A DNA stretch of 64,000 bases from Aurifilum marmelostoma (taxonomy: Eukaryota; Ascomycota; Sordariomycetes; Diaporthales; Cryphonectriaceae), in NCBI GenBank assembly GCA_027559495.1, contig JAMXSV010000026.1:1364001-1428000 (forward strand), given 5' to 3'. The notes beneath the pieces were generated by a model. It saw nothing but the letters and a program-made list of their open reading frames with translations. It ran no database searches and was not told the DNA's origin. The position numbers were made by a program, and so were the translations under genes. Below are positions 1-13,214 of this stretch, one piece after another (positions within the stretch are counted from its first letter, which is position 1; each line of letters begins with the position of its first letter).

Positions 1-3000
1 ACCTAGTAATCATGGCGAGAAAACAATGGCGGCCCAGACTTTAGCCTGTTGTACTTTCAAAACCGTTCACCCTGGAGCGTGGCGTCGCCTAAAGCAATGC
101 GCGAAACTGCATCGTAAACCGAGAATCATCGGACCGATTTTGACCAGCTAGCAAAAACACCAAGAGCTGCACAGGGTGTTCCGGTGTTTCGAAGCAGCCA
201 GCCCAAGAAAATCAGTTTTGCTGCGAGCCTCAATTTGTGGAAGGGGAGGCAGCCAAGCACTGGTTCATCCCCCCCCCCTCCTTGTTGTCTTGTCCAGTCG
301 ACAGGGACATCATATAGGTTAAGATCGCTAGGGGAAAAGGCCAGGGGAAGAAAGGGTTGCCAGGAATACCAGTGACATTTTTTGAGGCCCGCAAAAAAAG
401 GGAAAAGAGGTTGAGCCCTGTGGATGACCCGCACGGTTCCCCAGACATGCGGTAGAAGGACTCGGTATGATGTGGGGGGGGGGGGAGGAGGGTCTGGATG
501 TTCACGCACGCCAGTCGCTATGTAAGTACATCTCCGTGCGGACATGCAAACCCTTTTTGGTGCAGGCCGACGGGTGGAAAACGGGTGTGTCAGACCGGTG
601 GAACCCACAGACTGGGTGCGCACCCGCAGCCAGCAACGTCACACAGGAGACATGAACGGTTGTAAGAATTAAAAATAAATACAGAAATAACGGCCCACCC
701 AGTAATAACATAGCAGGTGGCCGTGTGGTGGTGAGGAGAAAGAAGGGACCGAGTGCTTTGAGGAGCAGCAGGTTTGAAGCGAGTTGGTGAGGCAAGGTTT
801 GCTGCGCTGAGGGTCCGGCTGTCGTGGTGGAGATTTTTCTTTTCTCCTTGCGGAGGGAGGAGGGTCGGAGTCTGGGTCAAATGAGAATGTTGACGACGCT
901 GCTCTGCGGCGCATGCTTAAACAAATATGGTATGTGCACACGACGAGCATGCGACAGGTCATCTTCTGATAAAACACACACTTTGTTTGACGGCGTGCAA
1001 TGACTCTCTCTGCATTCATCATGCCTCACGTGCGTGTTGTTCAAGGATTTGATCCCAGACTTGGCGGTGGCACAATCATCTCTCAGATGTGAGAGGCCCT
1101 TCGGGAATCCCGGCAACGGACAGAACGTTCTGAGGGGAAACAATGACATATTTCCCTCTTCTGTTTGGGTATGGACCGTCAGGAGGGTTGTATCTGTGTC
1201 GGTCTGTCTATCAGTTGTCAGATCTAGAGCGGGATGAGACCTCATTCAAGCCATAGGGGAAGTGGACCCTGGATATTAAAAGGCATTTTATTTATGAACC
1301 TTGGAATCATGCTACTTCAGTGGTTGAGCGACAAGGAGACAGCAATAGGTTATTCAAGGTATTTCCTTTTTTTTTTAAAAAAAAAAAAACAACCAGTAGT
1401 GAGACTATACCTGTGATATCATATAATGAAGATAAGAGGAAGCGCAAAGAGATATTCTCACATTCCTACTGGCTATTGACAACATCTGTGTTTGAGGATC
1501 TCTCTCTCTCTCTCTTTTTCTTTCTTTCTTTCTTGTCCTGGTGGTGATGCTACTGAACAGGTTTAGGTGGTTGAGTGGTGGTGACCCCACATTGTGAAAT
1601 TTACTGATTATATACCCTAGGGTACCTGAAGCAGCAGGGGTTTCCCTATCTGAGCACCGTGCTGCCAGGTACGCCGGGGTATCTCATCCTGCTACCAAGA
1701 CCCAGCTTGACAGCAGCTTGGGCAACTTAGCTGCTGTGCCAAGTGGGGCTCAGGTACTCGACACAAAAGGCTGGTCAAGGCTTGTTCGTCCAGCTGCGCT
1801 CTGGGATTCAATCCACAGTACTCGAAATACGTAGGCTGCCTGCATAGGCGTCCAGCTCAGGAAGTGCTCGACAGATCAGGAGAGAAAAGTTCAAAAATTT
1901 GTGTGGTACTTTTGTACAGGTGGCAGAGAAAAAACGATCAGACATGCATCATTTCTGTGGGCCACTGTGTTGGAAATGATGTACTTATACTATATAGTAT
2001 GTACTTGCAGGAAGGCACGCACGAGGCACATATGGAAAGGCTTTCTTTGGTTGGGGGAAGGCACAGGCCAGGCCCATCCCCCAGAAAGAGTGGATCACAT
2101 CCTTGGGATAAAACTTCCGTGGTGGGGCCTTCCTTCTCCATAGAGCTCCATGTGAAGAAAGCTTGCCATCTCCCTCACACCCACATGCTCTCCACCTTGT
2201 CTGCTCCCTCACCAGGAACAGCCACTCACGCTGACAGGCACACAGAAGGCCTCACTTGCCTTACAACCTATCCGATGCCCAAATCACCATATTTTCACTT
2301 TTGTGGCGTCTGGGGGGGTTCACCGGCTCCCCACATCCTGAGACTCCGGACCCAGTCCAGCCCACACCACTACCACTTTGCAATTCTATTCTGATTTGCC
2401 GTTGCGGATAGACCGTCTGGAGCCCCTCTTACCCCTCTCGTCGCAGGAGGAATGGGAGCAAGAGAGCAATTCGGCATCCTGACATAGTCCTACTAGAACA
2501 GGAGACGTTGAACCATCATCGCACATCCCAGCAACAGCCATGCATGCCACGTGAGGTCAGGCAGCCCTCAACAGGCCCAACCTCGCATGGACGATCAGGA
2601 TCCTCGTTCCGACTTAGGTATTGGGCACACCGCGTCACGTCAGTGGGGTCTACCGACGATCTGTATACTATAGTACGCACTATGGCAGTAGCATCGCCTG
2701 CTACATGCTGTCGGCTGCTACGACACTCCACGCTGCCGCGATAGACAGGCCTGCTGGTGGTGGTGTTGGGACCAGCTTGTCGGTACCGCTCATCACCAGG
2801 GCTCGAGTCACAATGGACAAAAGTACAATGCCAGCAGGTGGCACTTTCTTTCTCGAGTCAAGGAAATCCACTTGCCTGTGCTCTCCGGGTTATCGCACGC
2901 TGCTACTACTATACTAGCGGATGGTTTTACGGTACACACACCATCCTTTCAGAGGGCCTGGCTTTGTGGGTATCACCCTCCCTCAATTGGTGGCCCCGTC

Positions 3001-4847
3001 AGCAAACTCCTGAGAATAATCGGCCGAATCTTGCCGAGAATTTTGGAGAGAGAGTGGCAGGAACACCACCACGTTCGGATGATACTGTTACCATACTATG
3101 TACAATTTCATTTCGGTCAGCAGCTTCGGAAGACCCTCGAGGTGCACGGCCGAGGTGATTACAGGGCTGCTAGCTTCCTGACCTTGGCTGGTCGCAGCCA
3201 GGGCGCCTGTCTGGCCTCTCAACGGCTTTCATCACGGACTTTTCGGAGCCAGGTAAGAACACACACTTTTGCAAGTGCCGAGGAGCCGTCTCAACAAATT
3301 TCATTAGTTTTTTTTCTTTCTTTTTCGGATTGACAGTGCACAGTCCACATCCCAAAACGACCATCCTCACTCGGACCCCTGGTGGGATCTTCATAGGCTT
3401 CAGCTGTTTTCATGGGAGCGGCACTACACTGCTTGAACACGATCAGACATCATGCAGATAATTGGGTCCTCTTCTGGTTCTGGCCAGGTTGAGATGACTA
3501 CCCACATTCCGAAATGTTGCCCCCCTTAGGGTGTGCAGCTTAGCTACAAGTACAGCTATCAGGTGTGATCTGCGCCGACCAGGGGCTGTCGACATCGCCG
3601 GTAGTTGTGTGTTTATCTCCATCAAACACTTGCACCTCCTCACGATGAGATTTTGATCGTCTTCAACTAAACCTTCGCAGGCATTGCGTCGCTGCGCATC
3701 TCTACTTTGGTAGAGAGCATCAGTGCAGACGGCCAGAAAGGGATGGGATGAACATCCGGAAATGCTGTCGCCACGGACTCTCACTGTGTCAAGTCACTAC
3801 GTCCCAGCCTCGCAACGCATCCCCGCGTCTGGTTCGGGATGTTCAGTCCTCCACAACATCTCGGTTGCCCTCGCGAGGCAGCTCGTGTCGCAAAAGCTGC
3901 GAGACGTTTGTCTCTCTTGATAGGGATCCTCACACTCTCACACAATCCGCTGAACCCAGGTGGCGGACTTTCGGTTTTCAGAGGAGGGAACACTACCTGG
4001 CTCTGGCGGACCAGTCTTTACCCCTCCAGTGCACCATCCGGCTCAACGACAGCGGGTATCCTGGCCCATGTCTCCCAAACCCTCCACCCTCCCCCCCTGG
4101 CTCGCGTAAGGGATGGATTAGATCAACCTAGCCAGCCCCTTGCCATACACACCATCCTATAGCCCAGGCCTTTTACCTCATAGTATGGTGAGTTGCTGTC
4201 GATTCCTGTACTTTGCCAGAATTAATTGGACTGTTTACAAAAGCCCTTCTATCTGCCCCCCCATCCCCTCCACAGTGTGTCTGTGGTGGAGAGGAGAGAA
4301 AAAGAGCATGAAACCTTGATCTGCCCCGGACCTCACCTGTTTTCTTTACAAAACCGTCTGATTTAGTGGCGCACTGATCGGATACGCAGCGGATAGGTCT
4401 GTGTCTATGCCGTCCTCGACATTTATCTGAGCAGGAAACATTGCTTTTGCCGCCCTCAGGGCCCCAGATTGGCCTATTTACCCCCCGTCACCACACACCC
4501 GTCCTCTACGCAGTATTTTTTACGCCAGCAAGGGAGCACAGACGCCTAGAGCTCTCGACAGCTCGGATCATCAACAACTATCTGAATTTTTGCGGCTGTC
4601 GGGCAATACAGGGCCCAAAGATCCTTCTCATCACGGCGCAACGAGACCATCGTATACTGTTCGGCGGCAGCTACGTTATGGGCTAAGTCTGCTCAGGGCC
4701 AACAACCCGAGGACACCTTCGAAATACAGAGCGGCCGACAGTCTTTTACGATCAGGCACGTTGTGCCCGTGAGCCTGGATTAGAGCCACCAGGATCGATT
4801 TATTACACATATCATTCCCCCAGGCGACCTGGACCACGACAGTCAGG
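1..4847. other. Gene-poor left flank
   Basis: No reading frame here looks like a real protein. The open stretches are short, of low complexity, and overlap on both strands without plausible splice structure. A G12 homopolymer lies at 474-485, and short A, T and CT tracts lie around 1367-1390 and 1500-1525. The last few hundred bases are presumably the promoter and 5' leader of the GPCR gene that starts at 4848. I see no transposon ends or RNA gene. Confidence 0.5.
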
Positions 4848-6527
4848 ATGTTGACCGACGATCTCACCGAGGAGGAACTGAAGACCTTCACCATCCTCGA
4901 ACGGGGCGCGTCGGTGGCTTCGTTGCTCGGCTGCGTCGTGATCATTGGGACCTTTTGCCTGTCGAAAAGTTTCCACAAACCTATCAATCGGCTGGTCTTC
5001 TATGCCTCATTGTAAGTCTGCCTCTGCTTGTGCGCTGCTGATCACCTCGCCCTGGCCCGGCATACACGCGCTGACTCTTGATTTTGTACAATTTCACAGA
5101 GGTAATTTGATGACGAACGTTGCAACCCTCATGGCCAGGACATATGTGGGAGACACCAACTCGGCGGGGTGCCAATTACAAGGCTTCCTGATTCAGATGT
5201 AAGTCAGACTTGATCCATTCAGCCGTTCGCGTGTCGCGCCCGCAGAACTGACATTGGCAATTTACATAGGTTCATGCCCGCGGATGCGTTCTGGACACTG
5301 GCCATGGCCGTGAACGTCTATCTCACGTTCTACCGCAAGTACGATGCCCAGAAATTACGCAAGATGGAGATTCCATATCTCCTTTTTTGTTATGGACTGC
5401 CGTTCATCATAGCCATAACGTACATCTTTATCCAAAACCCCAGCAAGGGCCGAATGTACGGCAACGCCACGATCTGGTGTTGGATCCAGCAGTCATGGGA
5501 TGTCTGGCGGATAGCCACCTTTTACGGACCTGTGTGGTATGGTGCCTGATCTTTTCAAATGCCCTGACTGGGTTTGATGTAATGAGGAGCCACAAGCTGA
5601 CACCATCGTAGGGTGGCCATCGCCGTAACCGTCTTCATCTACATTCGTGCTGGACGTGAAATCTACCGGAAGCACCAGCAGCTCAAGGATCTGAACTACA
5701 CGTCGCACTACGAGCCTGAGCCTCTACCGATTAACGAAATGGGCAACAGCAAAACGACCGAAGTGTCTGTGACCGTGACCAGCGCTGGAGAGGCTATCGA
5801 CCTCGCACCACTCGGCATCAACATGAACAAGCACGACTCGATCTCGGGATATTCCCTGGGCGAACCATCCCCATACTCCGTCTCCATCAGCGCCAAGCCC
5901 AAGCCCGCGGCCGAATCCAGCACGCCAGCGGCGACATCGGCATCAGCGGCAGCGGGAGCCGCCAACCCAGCAAGCAGGGTGAGCACATACGGCGGGCAGC
6001 AGGGGCAGGGGCAGGGCTTTCAGCTGCCAGGGCTGCCCAAGCTGCCCTCGCGGCGCAAGATCACGCTGGACGCGCACAATGCGGCGTGGAGCTACACAAA
6101 GGTGGCGCTGCTCTTCTTTACAGCGATGCTGGTGACGTGGATCCCGTCGTCCATGAACCGGCTGTACAGTCTGGCGGAGGCGGGCGAAATCAGCCTGCCG
6201 CTCGAGTACATGTCCGCATTCGTGCTCCCATTGCAGGGCTTCTGGAACGCTATCATCTACGTTATCACAAGCTGGAAGGCGTGCAAGTCATTCCCCGAAG
6301 ACATGGCCTCGCGCTGGAGGGCGTCGTCTTCATCGCAGTCGCCGAATGTTATCAATGGAATGAATGGCAGGAGCCACCATCATTTCCAGGGCAGTGGGAA
6401 GGGGAGAGAGGATGGTGGAGGTGCTGGCGGACGGGGGGGCTCGTACGGGAAGAGCTCCAAAAACGCAAGCGAGACGGAGAGTATGGAAGAACTGGCGGTC
6501 CGGACCGAGTCGATTTCTTCATGTTAA
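4848..6527 (+). CDS. cAMP-receptor-like (class V) G-protein-coupled receptor
   Basis: Predicted exons are 4848-5011, 5100-5198, 5270-5536 and 5612-6527, all with GT/AG introns in consistent phase; they give 481 residues. Seven hydrophobic segments can be placed: TM1 about 22-40, TM2 50-70, TM3 85-105, TM4 117-138, TM5 167-189, TM6 337-357 and TM7 374-396. The pair of extracellular cysteines expected for the fold is present (GCQLQ before TM3, WCWIQQ before TM5). TM6 carries WIPSSMNRLY and TM7 NAIIYV. The pattern fits the Dictyostelium cAR-like receptors of fungi (Neurospora GPR-1 to GPR-3, Aspergillus GprH type). Known members act at the plasma membrane upstream of heterotrimeric G proteins and cAMP; the ligand cannot be inferred. 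The third cytoplasmic loop is about 145 residues of low-complexity Ser/Ala/Pro/Gly/Gln sequence, and the tail is Ser/Gly-rich. Confidence 0.85.
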
Positions 6528-9500
6528 CAAATATCCATTATCTGATCTCTTCCGTCTTGGGAGACGAATGTACGACAACGACATCACATTTTCTTGTTAA
6601 TTCACCATGTAACTTTCTATATACCCTCCAATTCAAAGAAGCGAGCGCCCGCAGAGGCCTTATTACGCAAGACCATGCTACCGAGCAACTTGACGCTTGT
6701 GATGACCTCAAAAGGGTGATTGAATATGGTCTACTGATTCGCCTCTGACGTTGCAATCTGAGGAGCTGCAAGAGGAGTGTACACACCCGCTTACTACAAG
6801 TACCACACTCGACGGATCACAGGAACAGTAACCTCAAGAGCGGGATGTGACCCCCGGGTGCAGGTGTGCAGCAATCCTCCCGTCTCGCTGCTGCTGACGC
6901 AGGTGGGCTGGTGGGTTACATCCACGCACCACCACCAGGACCTATTCCTTGTCCGCGCCCTGCATGTTCTACCCATAGTACTGTGTCTTGTCTCACTCCT
7001 CCATGGGTTTTGCCTCCTTTGTCTCTTGTTCTTTTTACCCCCTGCGTCATGCATGCATATGGGTGTGCACTGCAGTACTACCACTACTGCAGAAGTGATC
7101 ACATTAGTGGATTGCATACTGCCTAGGTAGGTTGAAGCTCGTCACACGTTCTGTTTGGGGAAAGTCATATCACTTGTTTGGGAGTTTTACTACGCTGGTT
7201 TGTGGACACACACACACACACACACACATACACACACCTGAATTGAAACCTCATCTATTATTGAAGAGACTTAATCTGGCATGTCGGCCATAGAGCTTAA
7301 GAGTAGTAACAATCAATTAGATATTAGTCGGTCAACCAACATAAGATACTCATTAGCCAGCAGTTTTGGGTTTAAAGGTTATTTCCGGCCTTTACCCTCA
7401 TATACCGTAAACACTCCACTTGTAGTCTTTGCGACTGTATCGTTTCAACGGGTCGAGGCCGCGATCCGCTGCGAATGGAGCGACCTTGATTGTCGGATGT
7501 CTTCCCCGCCCGCGCCCTCTCTTTCCTGGGGCAATTGTTGACTCGAGTCTTCTGCTTAGATTTGAGCACCCCACGTCTTTCTGTTCTTTTTTACTTTCTT
7601 GTCTGCCCATGACTTACCTTCTTAGGCACTTTTCCTACCCTGCGAGTCAACACCCCCGCAAGCAGTCCATATCGTCGGGTTCTGGGGGCCGTCCAGCGTG
7701 GTGTGGGTCGTAGAGAAGCTCTGGGCGCAGGTTTTCCCATCCCAAAGAGCGATGGGTATGTTTTGCCCCCCCGGTGGGAGGGAAGAGTTTCAGACGCCTG
7801 CCTATGATGCGCACCTTGAGGGACGCCACCACGATCAGGGTTATGATGGGCAGCTGGTGAGGAGAATGTTCGAATGTGGCCCGACACCCTCGCAGATGAC
7901 CCTCAGTTGACATCTCGAGACGAGAGAAAGCTCCACCAGGCTTGTCCATGCCGTTCGTCCGTCGCTACAGCATATGCGCACAACCGGTGGGGACCAGCCC
8001 CTCCCCCCCCTCAAAACAAACAAGCACGACAAGCTGCGAGATCTTCTCGGTTCGCCTCACTCCCGCGCTGGGTTTTTCGTCTCCTTCGAAAAGTGGATGA
8101 GGATCATCATTTGGCCGATGGGGGGTTTGGAGAGGAGAATCTTGACTTTCCTTGGCCTTTCTCGGGTAGGTGGCTGTTTATGTGACGAGACGCTCTTACT
8201 TCTGTCTTCTTCTTTTCTTTTTTCCCTTTCCCCCCACACCCCTACTTGCCGTCTCTTACTTGGGTAGTCGGAAGCAGACCTTGTAATCAGACCACGCTTG
8301 AGGGTCTGTGAGAGAAAATGGAAGATGCCACACCGACTGTGCCCCCAGACCAGGACTAGTCTTTGGTGAACTCTGCAAGCTGGCATACAGCCGTTCACAC
8401 CCGCGACTCCTTCTTCCTGATGTGCGCATTTCGTCTAGTCAACCCCTCTCCTCATCCTCAGAAGCGACAGGCTGGGAAACCACCAAGGGGGTCCGGGGGC
8501 CTGGCTGCTGTATGTGGTTTGGGGGTTCTTCTTGGACCTCGGCTGCGTGGTGCTGTGGCTTGCATTGGATCACCCCCTTTGCCCAAATTGCCCTAACACT
8601 TCCTGTCAAAAGACAAGAACAAGAAAGACGTAACAGACAATCAAGTGACCGCCCCCCTTTGATGGCAGGCGTTGGTCTCGTCAAAAAGGGCGCCTGCAGC
8701 AGCGGAGATTAGGCGTGCGCTAGCAAAAGCACCCACGGCACGCCAACCATCAAACCACTGCCCTGCTAACGCACAGGCTTTCCCGTGCTAGAGTACCGCA
8801 CCATGACAACCCCCAGTAGGTAGCATTGGATGGGTTGTCGTGTGGCATCTGGTTCGCGGGCTGCTTCACAAGGCAGGGTCGCCCCCTCCGAACCCTCGTC
8901 CCCGGTCTGCGCGCAAGCGATGTGGGCATCGAAACCTGTCGGACAAAAGGCAGGTACTCTTGGTATCGTGCGGGCGATCTTTTTTTTTCGAAAGAAAGAG
9001 GCCCGAGCGGGCAGCGACTAGCTGTAGCCACCACGTGAGGGGAGGGTTATGCTGGTTAGAATAAACCTGCCAAGCTGGTCAGGGCATGCTTGACAGGGCA
9101 GAGTACTAGTGATGGCTGGGGCAAGGAAGGGGCCGGGGGTCCCCAAGGATTATCAAAGGACCAGGTGTTGGGATGGAGACAAACGACATGGCAAGGAAAG
9201 GTGCGTGCCCCTGCGAAAGTGACGATGACGACGACGACGACCATGATATGGTGAGCTCAAGGGAGGGTTGGGCAGGGAGAGGAGGAAGGAGGCGCAGCCG
9301 CGATGTTGCATTCGCCATCAGGTTCTCTCGAGCGAGATCCAGATGGATGACCGACCGATCGGTGCCAGCGATCGATTAGGTCGTCTGCCGACGCCAAAGA
9401 CGACGACGACAGGGCCATTCAGTCGCTGCTGAACCACGACCACACTTGTCCGACCCCTCCCTCCTCAGATTGCACAGACATGGGACTCAATTGGCGTCAA

Positions 9501-10612
9501 GACCGGCCTCAATGGATTGTAACGCCACAGAAAAGGTCGCCAACACCAAGCTTTTCTTATCAGATGTCGAGTCAGAGGAGGGGAGGGCATCGTTGGGCAG
9601 CAATTAGTGCTTGCTGCCACAGATCTTACGTCCGAGCGTCTATCTGACAGCCGCATGTGCAGCATGCTATGGCGTGCCATCACCGTCCAGGGATGGTGAT
9701 TATGCACAAGTATTGGTATAAGTACTGGCATGGCACGTGGAACGGAAATGGCGTCCTCGCTGACAGGAGGTCTGAGCGCCAATGGTTCGTGCAAGGGGGG
9801 GGGGGCGGTCTTCTTGTTGCTGCTGGGTTGGTCCATGACGACTACCGACGCGACAGCACAGCAACCTCGGTCTCTGCGGCGATGTCACTTCGGCTACAGA
9901 GTTTACCGGTGACAGCTGAGTTGGCAGGGGGAAGCTTTCTCTTTCTCTCGCACGGTTGATGAGATGATTCGATCGCCTTGTTCAGACGGTTTGTTCTATT
10001 CATCCGGTCACTAAGCAGGGTGGTGCTGGATGCCAGTACAGAGGGCAAGGATTCGACAGATCCCCTGAGCCTGCTGGGCTCATGGCCATTCTCTCGCCTC
10101 TGCCGGTGTCGAGAGGCATACTAACTGTGTCATCAGGCTACGAAGGAGATTCTGGAACAACATGACGGCATGGAGCAGGTCAAGCAAGATGCACCGAGGC
10201 TCGGTACAGACGCAGAAGCTGTCTCTGATTGACTCGTCTAAGGTGGTGATGCTGCTTGACGCCCATGGGGTATCTCCTCCACGAAGCAAACTCCTCTTGA
10301 CGCCACCAAGCTATGTCACTGGGGATGATGCACAAGCATGTCATCCACGAGGACCAGGCCTTCGTCTGTTCGTCCCGATGGCATATGGAACCCAACGCAG
10401 GTACTGCAGCCGGCGATCTGTAGCCTGGACTAGAGAAAGAAAGAGTGACCTTCTCGACAAAAGGCACTGAAGACGTTGAGCGCAAAGAGTAGAGGAGAGG
10501 AAGCAATAAAGAAGACACATCTCACTGTCTCCCGGTCTCCCTCTGTGTGTGTATGTGCTTGCTTCCTATACCATGCTAGTAGCCCGAGTAGACCCGCAAA
10601 CAATTCACTCAC
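6528..10612. other. Intergenic spacer between the GPCR and methyltransferase-like genes
   Basis: About 4 kb with no frame I can support as coding. It holds the 3' flanks of both neighbours, since the GPCR ends at 6527 and the minus-strand methyltransferase-like gene ends at 10613. It also contains a CA microsatellite near 7206-7237 and several pyrimidine-rich stretches. I recognise no RNA gene or mobile element. Confidence 0.5.
7206..7237. repeat. CA dinucleotide microsatellite
   Basis: An AC/CA tract of about 32 bp, interrupted once by ATA near 7228-7230. It is a simple repeat in the 3' flank of the GPCR gene. Confidence 0.95.
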
Positions 10613-13214
10613 TCACTCCTCAGAGGCCTTGCAGGCGGCAATGATGCTATACTCCCAGTAGGTGTTGCGCTCGACACACTCGTCGACGATCTCGGGGATC
10701 TCCCACCACCACTTGTCCGCCGTGACGAACGAACCCCAGACCTCCTGCCACAGCATGCGGCCCACAGTGGTGCGCAGCTCCCTCTTGACAGAGACGGTGT
10801 CGGACCCGGTGCTGCTCCTGCTCCTGCTCCTGCTGCTACTGCTGCTGCTGCTGCCGCCCTTGCCACGGGCAGAGGAAGGTGGCCCTGCGTCGCTGTCGCT
10901 ACCGCCACCGCCGCGCTGGCGAGGACCGCCGCCCTGAGAGGCGACGGCCAGGAACCGCGTGTTGGTGATGATGCTCCCCCTGCCCCGCAGCCTGGCCTCC
11001 TCAAGCCAGACGGGGAAGTACCTCGTCGGGTGGCCGACCCTGAACTGCAGCTCCAGGTTGAACATCAGGTTCGCGTCGATCCAGCCCTGCAGCAGCGGGC
11101 CCATGGACCTGGCCACGGGCCACGGGTCGATGATGACCATGTGCAGAAAACCTCCGGGCGCCAGGACGCGGTGGATGCCCTGCAGGAGCTTGGGGATCTC
11201 GGCCGAGGGCAGGATGGAGGTCATGAGCAGGCACGAGACGGACGAGAAGGACTCGGTGGCCAGGGCGAGCATGGAGACGGAGATGGTCGGGCAGATTATC
11301 GGGTGGATGTTTGGGTAGTGCTTGTGGCTGAGGGGCTCGGGCGAGAGGTGGTAGACTGGGATGGAAAGGTTAATTCCTGCCAGGTATGATGCGGTGGCTG
11401 GGGTTTGTGGTTGGTTGGTTGGTTAGTCAGTCAGTCAGTCAACCAGCCAGGAGAGCGCCAGGTGCGGAGGAGGGAGGATACAAGAACTCACCCGGGCTCT
11501 CGAAAAGAGCAAGAACCTTATGGACGCTGGGCTTCGCAGCCGGTGCGTGCAGCTCGCCGCCGGGTGCCCAGATTGTCTCCATATTGTAGAGAGCAGTCAG
11601 CAGCCAGCGCTTTCTCTCCATCTCTCGCTCCTTGTATACCAGCGCAGCGTCATTGGCACGCTGCGCGTCGGCACGGTGTTGGCCTTCATCTGCAGCAGCC
11701 ATGTTGCCAGCCTCTCCTCCATGGGCCCTGAGGTGCATCAGAACCACCCTGGGAGAAGCACGCAGCATGCGCTCCGTCTCGCGCTGCACGTGGGCGATAT
11801 CCAGCGTGGCAGACGCGTGCTGGTCCGAGGCAGCGAGGTCGCAGCAGGACTCCTCTGGAGGGCTGGAGAGGGCAGACTCGGTGGGACTGATGGCCCAGTC
11901 GTCCGGGGCCTTCCAGGTGCCTGGCTTGTCGGTTGGGCGCATCGAGGCTGGGGGAGATGGCGGGCGCGTTCAGCTTGGGGCGGATGTTGAGGCGTTTTGG
12001 GTGGTGGAATGTTTGCTGTTGCTGCTGCTTTTGCTGATGTCGGGCGGGGGAAGAAGGGCCGGCCTCGACGCTCTTAGCATCGGAGGATGGGCCCTCTGCT
12101 ATGACGGGCAGGGTATGCGACTCGTCGACGTATTTGTGGTGGTGGGAGGCTTCGACCGTGGGGGGGAGATGGACTACTTCGGAGAACTGAGTAGGAGTCT
12201 GTGAGGCACTATGACAGTAATTGTGAGTCTCGAAGCTTCCGGCCTAGCGGCGTTCTGTGCAGTCTCTCTCCATCTACTCACGGTGATCTAGAAGATGATG
12301 GTCTGGATGGCGGGTGGTGGTGGTCATCGTCTCCAGCAGAGATATGGACCTGGGACACGAGAAAGTCGCTGTGCTCCTCGGTTCGGTCTCGGACGGTGGT
12401 CACGGTGGTCTTGGTGATCATGGAACACCCATCAGCGAGCTCCTGGTACAGAATGCTGCGGCCTGGCTGGGGATTTGTTATATCGCAGCCAAAGAGGGAG
12501 CCACCAGGAGCGCGCTCGTCGCCCTCGTCGAGCCTGCTGAAGACGGAATCTGCGAAACCTGTTGAGCGAAATTTAGTCATCTTGTTCATGTGGCTATTGG
12601 CCATATTGAGCGGGTGGTGTTGTGGGGTACAGAGCATCGAGAGATAGGTCGAGTTTGACAAGACATACTGTTACAAACAAGGACTGCTCTGCAGGAGGAA
12701 TATGCTGCGCAAGCAGGTGAAGGAGTATGTGGGTTGACTCACTGGAGAAGCGCTTGGACGGAAGTCCTGGTGAATCTTCCACTCCACCACCGCCGCCGCT
12801 TGTGTCTGGTCGTCGGCTGCTGGACGATACCGACATTCTCTCGTCGCCGGGCTTCTCGTCGATCGTGGGGGACCGGAGCGACGAGCTCGCAACGGACTTG
12901 GCCTTGCCCTTGTTGCGCGAGGACGACGAGCCACCGCCCTTGTTGCGGTGCTTGCCGCCAAAGAAGCCGAACTGCTTTTCGACAGAGGAGACTGAGGTGC
13001 GCACCGACCCACCAGATGTCCGGTTGCCGCCCTGGCTCAGGCAGTCGCTTTGCTGCTTCTGGTCCTGCTCCACGACGTCGTCGTCTTCGTTCAGGCTGCT
13101 GCTCGTCGCGGCGGTGCCGTCCTTATCCTTGCCATTTCCTTTCTCTTTCTGCTTCCTGGCCCGTCGGTCGCCCACGGACTCCCTGTTGGGGTCGCTCCAG
13201 TCGACGTCAAACAT
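10613..13214 (-). CDS. Methyltransferase-like protein with long disordered N-terminus (apparent 1-bp frameshift)
   Basis: Predicted exons on the minus strand are 13214-12743, 12558-12282, 12208-11492 and 11376-10613, with introns of 184, 73 and 115 bp. The product starts MFDVDWSDPNRESVGDRRAR, followed by several hundred Ser/Gly/Pro/Gln-rich residues. The C-terminal third looks like a fungal SAM-methyltransferase family. It has KVLALFESPGINLSIPVYHL where the Rossmann beta-1 region would be, then LSHKHYPNIHPI, then the late motif IHRVLAPGGFLHMVIIDPWP. The usual glycine-rich motif I is not evident. Exon 3 changes frame once, at a run of five G (plus strand) at 11950-11954: reading one base fewer joins the upstream and downstream coding frames and gives about 742 residues. 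Outside that site the gene looks intact. The substrate is unknown. A catalytically degenerate relative is possible. Confidence 0.7.
11408..11446. repeat. Tetranucleotide repeats (TTGG, GTCA) inside an intron
   Basis: Four tandem GGTT/TTGG units followed by four AGTC/GTCA units lie inside the third intron (11377-11491) of the methyltransferase-like gene. They are simple sequence and do not disturb the splice sites. Confidence 0.8.

Noticed and set aside
1800..1830. GGGATTCAATCC, resembling a tRNA B box
   Set aside because: No A box or cloverleaf can be drawn upstream of it.
11377..11491. Reading straight through the third methyltransferase intron
   Set aside because: The frame runs into stops. 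Splicing at GTGAGT and CAG restores the family segment INLSIPVYHLSPEPLSHKHY.
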